Shown in pieces: positions 1-7,917 of a stretch of DNA of 64,000 nucleotides. The notes under the pieces are model-generated. The model did not search any database and was not told the DNA's origin. It saw nothing but the letters and a program-made list of their open reading frames with translations. Source of the stretch: Akkermansia muciniphila (GTDB lineage Bacteria; Verrucomicrobiota; Verrucomicrobiia; Verrucomicrobiales; V1-33). Numbering within the stretch: position 1 is the stretch's first letter; the number at the start of each line of letters is the position of its first letter. The stretch lies in assembly GCA_945861415.1 (NCBI GenBank), contig CAMAUV010000001.1:185194-249193 (forward strand). The letters run 5' to 3'. The translations under genes were made by a program, and so were the position numbers.

Positions 1-1
1 C

Positions 2-247
2 ACCATCCTGCGCTCTGTCGCCAAAACCGGCCGCCTCTTGATCGTGGACGAAGACTTCGCCCACTGTGGCGTCAGCGCCGAAATCGCCGCCCAACTCGCG
101 GACCGCGGCTTCGATGACCTTGACGCCCCCATCCGCCGCCTGAACGGCAAAGCCTCGCCCACGCCCTACAGCCCCACGCTGGAGGCCGCCGTCGTGCCCA
201 ATGCTGAAACCATCGCACACGCCATCCGCGAACTCTGCGCTGAATAG
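2..247 (+). CDS. 2-oxoacid dehydrogenase E1 component, beta subunit (C-terminal end only)
   Basis: The last 81 codons of a gene that begins before the window. The product matches the transketolase C-terminal domain of E1 beta subunits: an 'LLIVDEDF' strand, 'SAEIAAQL', then the typical ending 'PYSPTLEAAVVPNAETI'. E1 beta pairs with E1 alpha to decarboxylate a 2-oxoacid with thiamine diphosphate and pass the acyl group to the E2 lipoyl domain. The E2 gene starts only 9 bases downstream, so the two are co-transcribed. Substrate (pyruvate, acetoin or branched-chain 2-oxoacid) cannot be told from this fragment, nor whether alpha and beta are fused. Confidence 0.85.
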   Translation, partial: TILRSVAKTGRLLIVDEDFAHCGVSAEIAAQLADRGFDDLDAPIRRLNGKASPTPYSPTLEAAVVPNAETIAHAIRELCAE

Positions 248-256
248 CTCACCACC

Positions 257-1483
257 ATGCCCATCGAAATCCAACTCCCGCGTCTCGGCTGGTCCATGGA
301 GGAAGGCAAGTTCCTCGCTTGGCTAAGACGGGACGGCGACCTCATCAAGGAAAGTGATCCACTCTTCACCCTCGAGAGCGACAAAGCCGCGCAGGAAGTC
401 GAGTCCATCGACAGCGGCATCCTATCCATTCCCGCCAACGGCCCGAAGCCCGGGGACACGATCAAAGTCGGTCAAGTGCTGGGCTACTTGCTCGCCGAAG
501 GCGAAACAGCTCCAGAGGTGTCTCCCGCAGATTCAGGGAGGCCCGCAGATTGGGATTCATTAGCAGCAGAGAGTCGTGGCCGATTTGTTGAGTCTGGTCC
601 AGAAAAGAAATCTGTGGGCCTCCCTGAATCTGCGGGAAAATCCTTCCCCTCCTCTCCCCGCGCCCGACGTGCCGCCAAAGAGCACCACGTCGATCTCTCC
701 ACTCTCTCCCCCACTGGTAAAGGCGGACGCATCCGCGAGCGCGATGTCCTCGCTGCCATCACTTCCCCGCCTATCGCCACCGGTTTCAAAAAAGTGCCGC
801 TAACGTCGATGCGCCGCACCATCGCCGCGCGGCTCATGCATAGTCGTCAGACCACCGTTCCGGTCACCATCACTGCGCGTTGCGATGCCACTGCGCTCCT
901 CGCCTTACGCCAGCAGCTCAAGTCGGCCACTCCCTCACTCCAACAATCCGCCCTTCTCATCCCCACGATCAACGACATCCTCGTCAAGCTCACTGCTGCC
1001 GCCTTGCGTCAGCATCCCATGCTGACCGCCATCTGGGCAGACGATTACCTTCTGCTGCCCGAAAGCATCCATCTCGGCATCGCCGTGGACACCGGGGCTG
1101 GATTGCTAGTGCCCGTGATCCGCGACGTGGACACCTCAACGCTGACACAAATAGCCACCCAATCGCAAAAGCTCATCACCGACGCCCGAGCCGCTCAGCT
1201 GGCCACCGCCGACATGCAGGGAGCCTGCTTCACACTCAGCAATCTCGGCAGCCTTGGCGTCGAGGCCTTCACACCGGTCATCAATCCCCCCGAGTCCGCC
1301 ATCCTCGGCATCGGTGCCATCCTGCGCGAGGCCGTGCCGCTCGACGACGGCTCCTTCACCGCCCGGGACCGCTTCACCCTGAGCCTCACCTTCGATCATC
1401 GCGTCAACGACGGCGCTGCTGCCGCACGCTTCCTGCAAACCCTCCGCCAACTCATCGGGCAGCCCCTGCCCGGCCTCGTGTAA
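257..1483 (+). CDS. Dihydrolipoamide acyltransferase (E2) of a 2-oxoacid dehydrogenase complex
   Basis: 408 residues with the full E2 architecture. Residues 1-80 are a lipoyl domain with the modified lysine in 'ESDKAA' (Lys43). Residues about 130-170 are the peripheral-subunit-binding domain ('SPRARRAAKEHHVDLS', 'GKGGRI'). Residues about 180-408 are the acyltransferase domain with the HxxxDG motif (His381, Asp385). It transfers the acyl group from lipoyl-lysine to CoA in the cytoplasm. It lies between E1 beta and an SDR gene in one operon. Odd feature: the linker after the lipoyl domain is encoded by a long inverted repeat (523-637). The acyl substrate is unknown; an AcoC-like role is possible but unproven. 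Confidence 0.9.
   Translation: MPIEIQLPRLGWSMEEGKFLAWLRRDGDLIKESDPLFTLESDKAAQEVESIDSGILSIPANGPKPGDTIKVGQVLGYLLAEGETAPEVSPADSGRPADWDSLAAESRGRFVESGPEKKSVGLPESAGKSFPSSPRARRAAKEHHVDLSTLSPTGKGGRIRERDVLAAITSPPIATGFKKVPLTSMRRTIAARLMHSRQTTVPVTITARCDATALLALRQQLKSATPSLQQSALLIPTINDILVKLTAAALRQHPMLTAIWADDYLLLPESIHLGIAVDTGAGLLVPVIRDVDTSTLTQIATQSQKLITDARAAQLATADMQGACFTLSNLGSLGVEAFTPVINPPESAILGIGAILREAVPLDDGSFTARDRFTLSLTFDHRVNDGAAAARFLQTLRQLIGQPLPGLV
523..637. repeat. Near-perfect inverted repeat inside the E2 coding sequence
   Basis: Arms 523-551 and 609-637 are reverse complements at 28 of 29 positions (the single mismatch lies in the outer part of the arm) and enclose a 57-base loop. Both arms are translated as part of the flexible linker between the lipoyl and subunit-binding domains, so the protein reads a related 'ADSGRP'/'GLPESAG' string on either side. 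The arrangement resembles a palindromic element inserted in frame into a tolerant linker. Confidence 0.85.
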
Positions 1484-1495
1484 TTTTCTCCACGC

Positions 1496-2278
1496 ATGAA
1501 AGTTCAACTCCACGACCAAGTTGCCCTCGTCACCGGCGCCGCTGGTGCCATCGGCCAGGCTATAAGTGCCTCCCTGGCCGCGAACGGCGCCAAAGTCGTC
1601 TATGCCGACATCAACCTCGAAGGCGCCCGCCAGCTTGCCGATGCCACGCCCGGAGCCATGGCCCTGCGCATGGATGTCACGGACGAAAAAGAGATCGAGT
1701 CCGCCATCAGCGACATCATCGCCAAGCACGGACGCCTCGACATCCTCGTCAACAATGCCGGCATCAACACCATGGCCCACCGCGTGAACATCGACTCCTT
1801 TCCCACCGAAGAATGGGACCGTATCCTCCGTGTCGATCTCACCGGCCTCTTCCTCGTTAGCAAAGCCGCCTCCCGGCAGATGCTCCAGCGCAAATCCGGT
1901 CGCATCATCAACATTTCCTCCGTCATGGGCCTCGTCCCCGCGCGACTCCAATGTGCCTACACCGCCGCCAAGGCGGGCGTAGTCAATCTCACCCGCACCA
2001 TGGCCATCGAACTTGGCTCCCAGGGCATCCTCACCAATTGCATCGCCCCCGGCTCCATCCTCAGCGAGGGCACCAGGCAGCTCTTCTACTGCGAAAACGG
2101 CCAATTCAACGATCGCGTCCAGGCCATGCTCTCCCACATCCCGCTAGGCCGCCCCGGCCAGCCCGACGAAATCGCCCACGCAGTCCTCTTCCTCGCCGCC
2201 CCCGAAAGCTCCTACCTCAACGGAGCGATCATTCCCGTCGATGGCGGCTGGCTTGCGGGCTACAGCCGTGATTTTTGA
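1496..2278 (+). CDS. Short-chain dehydrogenase/reductase (SDR)
   Basis: 260 residues, a standard length for a classical SDR. It shows the NAD(P)-binding 'TGAAGAIG' glycine motif near residue 14, 'NNAG' in the middle, and the catalytic Tyr155-x-x-x-Lys159 ('YTAAK'). The C-terminus 'GAIIPVDGGWLAGY' is the usual SDR ending. It probably oxidises or reduces a small alcohol or ketone with NAD(P). It starts 12 bases after the E2 stop, so it likely acts in the same pathway as the 2-oxoacid dehydrogenase; a diacetyl/acetoin-type or sugar-alcohol substrate would fit, but the sequence does not decide this. Confidence 0.88.
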   Translation: MKVQLHDQVALVTGAAGAIGQAISASLAANGAKVVYADINLEGARQLADATPGAMALRMDVTDEKEIESAISDIIAKHGRLDILVNNAGINTMAHRVNIDSFPTEEWDRILRVDLTGLFLVSKAASRQMLQRKSGRIINISSVMGLVPARLQCAYTAAKAGVVNLTRTMAIELGSQGILTNCIAPGSILSEGTRQLFYCENGQFNDRVQAMLSHIPLGRPGQPDEIAHAVLFLAAPESSYLNGAIIPVDGGWLAGYSRDF

Positions 2279-2440
2279 AACTCTGAACTACTTTGTTTAG
2301 GAAATTGCCTCCAAATCTGCTGGTCATTCTGCTCGCTGTCTTCGTGGCATCCGCCAAAAAACATGAGAAACACATTTTACGTGACTTTTCCGAGGCCATG
2401 ACTTGTCCTTTCAGAAGTCCATGTCTTCCTCTGAATCAAG

Positions 2441-2510
2441 TGACCCGGAACCAAGAAACATGAAACTCACTATCACCTTTTTCGCCTTGCTGCTCGCACC
2501 GCTGGCTGCA
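2441..2510 (+). repeat. Leader and signal-peptide segment, copy A (paired with 6269-6360)
   Basis: The bases just before and after the start codon of the DUF1553 gene (tgacccggaacc, then ccaagaaa, then the first codons of the signal peptide) recur before the sulfatase gene at 6269-6360. Identity covers the untranslated leader, the start region and much of the signal-peptide coding sequence, then fades. The second copy has an extra stretch of AACCAAG-like units. Confidence 0.7.
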
Positions 2511-4841
2511 CGGCCCGCCGCTGATAGTCAGCCTGCCAAGCAGGCGGGGCTCGACGTTTCCAAGCTCCCACCGGCGGCCAGCGCGACCGTCGATTTCGTG
2601 CGCGACATTCAGCCGCTGCTCGCCGGGCACTGCGTGAAATGCCACGGCTCCGAAAAGCAGCGAGGCGAACTGCGGCTTGATCACCGGGCCGGCGCGCTCA
2701 AGGGCGGCGAGTCAGGTGAGCGTGGAATTGTGCCGGGCCATTCGGCGCAAAGCAGGGTGTTTCAACTGGCTACTTCAACGAAGGATGATGAGCGAATGCC
2801 GCCGAAAGGGGAGCGCCTCAGCGCGGCACAAATCGATCTTTTAAAACACTGGATTGATTCGGGCGCGGAGTGGCCGGATTCGGATGCGAAGCCCACGGTA
2901 CGCGCGGAGATGAAAGTGACGGATGAGGACCGTCAGCATTGGTCGTTTCTTCCGCTGAGGAAAATCACGGCAACCTCGGTGGACTCGTTTGTGTCACGGG
3001 CGCAGCAGGCGAAGGGGATTTCGCCACCGGGCGCTGCGGATGCGCGGACTTTGGTGCGGCGCAGTTATTTTGATCTGATCGGCCTGCCGCCGTCGCCGGA
3101 GGAAATGGAGCGATGGAGCGCCCGCAACGATGCGGGGGCGCTCGTCGATGAACTGCTCGCCAGCCCGCACTACGGCGAGCGCTGGGCGCGGCACTGGCTC
3201 GACGTCGCACGCTATGCGGACAGCAACGGCATGGAAAGCGATCGCGACCGGCCCAACGCGTATCGCTTCCGGGATTTTGTCATCCGGGCGTTGAACGACG
3301 ATATGCGCTTCGATCAGTTCGTGCGCTGGCAGCTTGCGGGCGACGAGATTGCGCCGGGGAATACCGACGCGATTGCAGCGACGGGTTTCATCGCGGCAGG
3401 AGTCACGGCTGCGTTGCCGGCCGAGTTGCTGGAGGAGGAAAGACTCCGCGAACGCGCCAACGAAATCGACGACATGGTCTCTACCACCGGTCAGGCGATG
3501 CTCGGACTCACGCTCGCGTGCGCACGCTGCCACGACCACAAATACGACCCGCTGCCGACCCGCGACTACTACCGGCTCGCGCGGATTTTTAACAGCGGCG
3601 ACCGGCGCGACATCCCGCTCGCATCCGCCGCTGAAGTGAAGGCGCACGAAGCGGCGCTCGCGGCGTGGAAAAAGGATTCCGACGACGCAAAAAAGGCGAA
3701 GGACGATGCCCGCATCAAAGCACTCGCCAGCAGCAAACCCGCAGCGCTGCCCGCGACGTTTGGGTTCGCAGATTTCGCGGCGGAGCCGCGCGAGTCGTGG
3801 CTCTTCGAGCGCGGCGATTTCATGGCGCGAAAAGAAAAGATGGACCTGGGCTTTCTCACCGTCCTCACCGCAGGCCGGACTCCCGAAGATTACTGGAAAG
3901 CCGCACGCGAATCCAGGGTCCGTAACGACAGCACGCAGCAGCGCCGCGCACTCGCCGAGTGGATGACCGACACCCAGCACGGCGCTGGCGCACTGCTCGC
4001 CCGGGTGATGGTGAACCGCGTGTGGCAGCATCATTTCGGCGAAGGGCTCGTGCGCACACCGGGAGACTTCGGCACGCGCGGCGACGCGCCCACGCACCCC
4101 GAACTGCTCGACTGGCTCGCGGGCGAATTCATCCGCAGCGGGTGGAGTGTGAAACAGCTCCACCGCCTCATCATGCGTAGCGCCGCCTACCAAATGGCGT
4201 CCGCGTTCGATGAAAAGAAGGCGGCCATCGATCCGGAGAACCGCTTGCTCTGGCGACGGCGGCCCATGCGCCTTGAGTCCGAGGCGTTGCGCGACTCCAT
4301 GCTCGCCGCCGCTGGAACGCTCAACCGCGCAATGTTTGGCCCGAACTTCAAACCGCCTATCGCCGCGGAGGCCATGCAGTCGCGCAACGACAAATCACCC
4401 TATCCGAAGGACGCTAAAGACACGCCCGAGACGCGGCGGCGCACGATCTACATGTTTCACAAACGCATCGTGCAATACCCGCTCATGCAGGCGTTCGACG
4501 CGCCGGACGCGCAGCAAAGTTGCGCCCGCCGCATGAATACCACCGTGGCCCCGCAAGCCCTCGCGCTGCTCAACGACCCCTTTGTGCGGATGCGCGCTGA
4601 CGAGCTGGCGAAGCGCGTGCAGACCGACGCCGGGGAAAATGCCGACGCCCAAATCCGCCGCGCATTTCAACTCTGCCTCAGCCGTGATCCCGCGCCCGAC
4701 GAACTCGCCGCTGCACGCGACTTCGTCGCCTCACAAACCACCGCCCGCACCCCGCGGGACGCCGGGAATTCACAGTTGCTCGCATTCGCCGACTTCTGCC
4801 AATCGCTCTTCGGCCTGAACGAATTTATCTACATCGACTGA
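2460..4841 (+). CDS. PSCyt1/DUF1549/DUF1553 protein (secreted planctomycete-type cytochrome c)
   Basis: 793 residues from the ATG at 2460, chosen over upstream starts because it opens directly into a signal peptide (MKLTITFFALLLAPLAA). A PSCyt1 haem-binding motif follows (Cys58, Cys61, His62 in 'CVKCHG'), then the DUF1549 region and DUF1553 ('RVMVNRVWQHHFGEGLVRTPGDFG'). A further 'CARCHDHKYDPL' motif lies between them. These proteins are exported and abundant in PVC bacteria, often beside DUF1501 proteins and sulfatases; their biochemical role is not established, although electron transfer during polysaccharide breakdown has been suggested. The DUF1501 gene follows after 6 bases. Confidence 0.88.
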   Translation: MKLTITFFALLLAPLAARPAADSQPAKQAGLDVSKLPPAASATVDFVRDIQPLLAGHCVKCHGSEKQRGELRLDHRAGALKGGESGERGIVPGHSAQSRVFQLATSTKDDERMPPKGERLSAAQIDLLKHWIDSGAEWPDSDAKPTVRAEMKVTDEDRQHWSFLPLRKITATSVDSFVSRAQQAKGISPPGAADARTLVRRSYFDLIGLPPSPEEMERWSARNDAGALVDELLASPHYGERWARHWLDVARYADSNGMESDRDRPNAYRFRDFVIRALNDDMRFDQFVRWQLAGDEIAPGNTDAIAATGFIAAGVTAALPAELLEEERLRERANEIDDMVSTTGQAMLGLTLACARCHDHKYDPLPTRDYYRLARIFNSGDRRDIPLASAAEVKAHEAALAAWKKDSDDAKKAKDDARIKALASSKPAALPATFGFADFAAEPRESWLFERGDFMARKEKMDLGFLTVLTAGRTPEDYWKAARESRVRNDSTQQRRALAEWMTDTQHGAGALLARVMVNRVWQHHFGEGLVRTPGDFGTRGDAPTHPELLDWLAGEFIRSGWSVKQLHRLIMRSAAYQMASAFDEKKAAIDPENRLLWRRRPMRLESEALRDSMLAAAGTLNRAMFGPNFKPPIAAEAMQSRNDKSPYPKDAKDTPETRRRTIYMFHKRIVQYPLMQAFDAPDAQQSCARRMNTTVAPQALALLNDPFVRMRADELAKRVQTDAGENADAQIRRAFQLCLSRDPAPDELAAARDFVASQTTARTPRDAGNSQLLAFADFCQSLFGLNEFIYID

Positions 4842-4847
4842 CACACC

Positions 4848-6236
4848 ATGAATCCGATCCATCAGCACTGCGGGCGCTTCCAGCCCGTCACCACGCGCCG
4901 CGATTTCCTGAAAAAAGCAGGCGCTGGCTTCGGCATGCTGGCGCTTTCCGACTTGCTCGCCAGCGACGCCCCGATGGCACCACGTATTGCCCATTTCCCC
5001 GCGAAGGCGAAGTCCGTCATCTGGCTCTTCATGGAAGGCGCGCCGAGTGCCGTGGATATGTTCGACCCGAAGCCCGAGCTGACAAAACAGGACGGCAAGC
5101 GCATCAAAATCGACGTCTTCAACGGCAATCCCGGCCCGTTGATGAAGTCTCCGTTTTCCTTCAAACAATACGGCCAGTCCGGCGCGTGGGTGTGCGAGCA
5201 TTACCCGAACGTCGCGCAGCATGTGGACGACTTTGCGTTCGTGAAATCGTTCTACAGCGAATCCAACGACCACGTTCCCGCACTCTACCAAATCAACACC
5301 GGCATCCCTCGCGCAGGCTTTCCCAGCGCGGGTTCGTGGATTACCTACGGCCTCGGCAGTGAGAACCAAAACCTGCCCGGCTACATCGTCATCGGCAACA
5401 ATCAGGGAGTAAAAGGCGGCAACCTCAACTGGAGCGCCGGCTTCCTCCCCACGACCTATCAAGGCACCCTCTTCCGCGCTGGCGGCACGCCCGTCATCAA
5501 CCTCAAGCGCCCCGACGGGGTCACCCGCGAAGACCAGCGCGCGCAGCTCGACCTCATGGCCAAACTCAACCAGCGCCACCTCGATGCGCACCCCGGCGAA
5601 GCCGAACTTGCCGGGCGCATCCAGAGCTTCGAGCTCGCCTACCGGATGCAGGCCGAAGCAACCGAGCTTGTCGATTTCAGCAAAGAGCCCGCCGCCACGC
5701 GCGAGCTGTATGGCATCGACAAGGACGAGACGCGCTCCTACGGATCGAAGTGCCTCATGGCCCGCCGGCTCGTCGAGCGCGGCGTACGCTTCGTCCAAGT
5801 CTATAGCGATGGCGAATGGGACGCGCACAGCGACCTCAACGGCAACCACAAAGGCCACTGCCGCGCCACCGATAAACCGATTCACGCGCTGCTCACCGAC
5901 CTTAAGCGCACCGGCCTCATTGACAGCACGCTTGTCATCTGGGGCGGAGAGTTCGGGCGCATGCCCGTCTCCCAAGGCAACGGGGGGCGCGACCATAATC
6001 CGCACGGTTTTGGCATGTTCCTGACGGGCGCCGGCATCAAGCCCGGCACGAGCCACGGCGAACTCGACGAGATCGGCTACCGCGCTGCCGTGGACCGCGT
6101 CTCCGTCCACGACTTGCACGCCACGATGCTACACCTGCTCGGCATCGATCACAAAGAACTCACCTATTTCCACAACAGCCGCCGCTACCGGCTGACAGAC
6201 GTGGCGGGCGAGGTGATCAGGACAATCCTGACCTGA
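4848..6236 (+). CDS. DUF1501 family protein (Tat-exported, alkaline-phosphatase-like fold)
   Basis: 462 residues. The N-terminus carries a twin-arginine motif ('TTRRDFLKKAG') followed by a hydrophobic stretch, so Tat export is likely. The family signatures 'SVIWLFMEGAPSAVDMFDPKP', 'VIWGGEFGRMP' and 'GGRDHNPHGF' are all present, and the C-terminus ends with the usual 'LHLLGIDH...YRLTDVAGEVI'. Function is unproven; the conserved Asp/His residues suggest a metal-dependent hydrolase related to sulfatases and phosphatases. It is translationally linked to the DUF1553 gene upstream and followed by a true sulfatase. Confidence 0.9.
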   Translation: MNPIHQHCGRFQPVTTRRDFLKKAGAGFGMLALSDLLASDAPMAPRIAHFPAKAKSVIWLFMEGAPSAVDMFDPKPELTKQDGKRIKIDVFNGNPGPLMKSPFSFKQYGQSGAWVCEHYPNVAQHVDDFAFVKSFYSESNDHVPALYQINTGIPRAGFPSAGSWITYGLGSENQNLPGYIVIGNNQGVKGGNLNWSAGFLPTTYQGTLFRAGGTPVINLKRPDGVTREDQRAQLDLMAKLNQRHLDAHPGEAELAGRIQSFELAYRMQAEATELVDFSKEPAATRELYGIDKDETRSYGSKCLMARRLVERGVRFVQVYSDGEWDAHSDLNGNHKGHCRATDKPIHALLTDLKRTGLIDSTLVIWGGEFGRMPVSQGNGGRDHNPHGFGMFLTGAGIKPGTSHGELDEIGYRAAVDRVSVHDLHATMLHLLGIDHKELTYFHNSRRYRLTDVAGEVIRTILT

Positions 6237-6268
6237 CTACTTCGTTTTCCGTCCAAGTGGGGATGGAG

Positions 6269-6360
6269 TGACCCGGAACCAAAAACCAAGAACTACGAAC
6301 CAAGAAAATTGAAACTCCCTATCATTTTCATCGCACTGTTGCTCGCACCGCTTCCTGTAT
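6269..6360 (+). repeat. Leader and signal-peptide segment, copy B (paired with 2441-2510)
   Basis: Second copy of the leader seen before the DUF1553 gene. It contains the shared tgacccggaacc block, then AACCAAG-like units with small variations, then the shared start region that encodes the sulfatase signal peptide. Confidence 0.65.
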
Positions 6361-7778
6361 TGCACGCCGCGCCACCCGAACCCACCAGGCCCAATGTCCT
6401 CTTCATCGCCATCGATGACCTCAACGATTACATCTCGCCGCTGGACAATCATCCCGGTGTCCGCACCCCAAACCTCGACCGGCTCGCGAAACGCTCCGTC
6501 ACCTTCGCCAACGCCCACTGCGCCTCGCCCGCCTGCCATCCCTCGCGCCTCGCGGTGATGACGGGCGTGCATCCCGAGAAGTCCGGGATTTACGTCAATC
6601 TCTTCGGTGCCCACGGGCCGCGCTGGCGCCAAGAATCGCCCGTGCTCAAGGATGCGGTCGTCCTTTCCCAGCACTTTCGCAATCATGGCTACCGGGCCGT
6701 GGGTGGCGGCAAGATTTTTCACGCCTTGCAGTGGACGCCCGGCGACTCGCAAAACGATCCCGCAGCGTGGGACGCTTACCGCGGCGACCCGCTCGACCCG
6801 ATTTCCAAAGACTGGGTCCGTGCGAAATTCGAGTCCGATGCGGAGATGGGCATCACTCCGGGCCGGCCACTTGGTCCCTCGAAACTCTTCGGTGCCGCCC
6901 CATTGAGTGTGCCCGACGAAAAGACAGGCGATCACATGGTGGTGGACTGGGCCGTAGGGGAAATGCGCGCACCGCAGCCCAAGCCGCTCTTTTTGGCCGT
7001 CGGCCTCTTCCGTCCGCACATCCCCTTCGAAGTGCCGCAGAAATGGTTCGACCTTTATCCGCTGTCCGAAGTGAAGCTGCCCGTCATCCTTGCCAATGAC
7101 CTTGCCGACGCACACCATGCCGATCGCCGCCATTGGCACAAATGGGTCGTCGAAAACAAACAATGGGAGAGGCTCATGCAGGGTTACCTAGCGAGCATCA
7201 GCTACGTGGACCACCAAATCGGCCGGCTGCTCGACGCGCTCGAGGCGTCGCCTCTGAAAGACAATACGATCATCGTCCTCTGGAGCGACCACGGCTTTCA
7301 CATCGGGGAAAAGGAGAACTGGGAGAAGTTCACCCTGTGGAGCCAGGCGACGCGCGTGCCGCTGTTCATTCGTGCGCCCGGCGTGAGCCGCGACGGCCAG
7401 CAGACCCGCCAGCCCACGACCCTCACCGATCTCTACCCCACCCTCTGCGAACTCGCCGGCCTGCCCGTGCCTGCGCAGTGCGACGGCGCATCGCTCGTCC
7501 CGCAGTTGAAAAACCCCGACGCCCCCCGCTCCCGCACGTCGCTCACCTCCTACGTTTTCCACAAGGAGCAAACCGCCTCACATGCCGTGTCGGACGTGCG
7601 CTACCGGTTCATCCGCTACGGCAACGATTTTGAGGAACTCTACGATCTGGAAACCGACCCGGAAGAGTTCACCAACCGGGCCGCCGACCCCGCCCTGGCC
7701 GAAGTGAAAGCCCAGCTCGCCAAAGCCATCCCCACCAACCCCGCAGAGAACCGCGGCGTGCCGGGAAAATCCAAGTAA
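6309..7778 (+). CDS. Secreted type I sulfatase, iduronate-2-sulfatase-like
   Basis: 489 residues with a TTG start, chosen because it opens into a signal peptide aligned with that of the gene at 2460. The sulfatase fold is clear: 'NVLFIAIDDLNDY' metal site, the C-x-P-S-R activation motif with Cys76 ('ACHPSR'), 'HIGEKENWEKFTLW', and the C-terminal 'ELYDLETDPEEFTNRA'. Cys76 must be converted to formylglycine by an FGE-type enzyme, which is not in this window. It likely removes sulfate esters from sulfated polysaccharides in the periplasm or outside. It is third in the run with the DUF1553 and DUF1501 genes. Confidence 0.92.
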   Translation: MKLPIIFIALLLAPLPVLHAAPPEPTRPNVLFIAIDDLNDYISPLDNHPGVRTPNLDRLAKRSVTFANAHCASPACHPSRLAVMTGVHPEKSGIYVNLFGAHGPRWRQESPVLKDAVVLSQHFRNHGYRAVGGGKIFHALQWTPGDSQNDPAAWDAYRGDPLDPISKDWVRAKFESDAEMGITPGRPLGPSKLFGAAPLSVPDEKTGDHMVVDWAVGEMRAPQPKPLFLAVGLFRPHIPFEVPQKWFDLYPLSEVKLPVILANDLADAHHADRRHWHKWVVENKQWERLMQGYLASISYVDHQIGRLLDALEASPLKDNTIIVLWSDHGFHIGEKENWEKFTLWSQATRVPLFIRAPGVSRDGQQTRQPTTLTDLYPTLCELAGLPVPAQCDGASLVPQLKNPDAPRSRTSLTSYVFHKEQTASHAVSDVRYRFIRYGNDFEELYDLETDPEEFTNRAADPALAEVKAQLAKAIPTNPAENRGVPGKSK

Positions 7779-7917
7779 CCATACCCCCCTTCCGGCAATT
7801 CCGTGCGAAGCTCCCTCTTTATTTTACGCCGCAAGAATAGAATCCTGCGTGCCCGGTGTATTTCGCCGCCGTATTTTCTCCTATGAATGAACGCTCCAGT
7901 TTTCTTAGTATCGCCTT

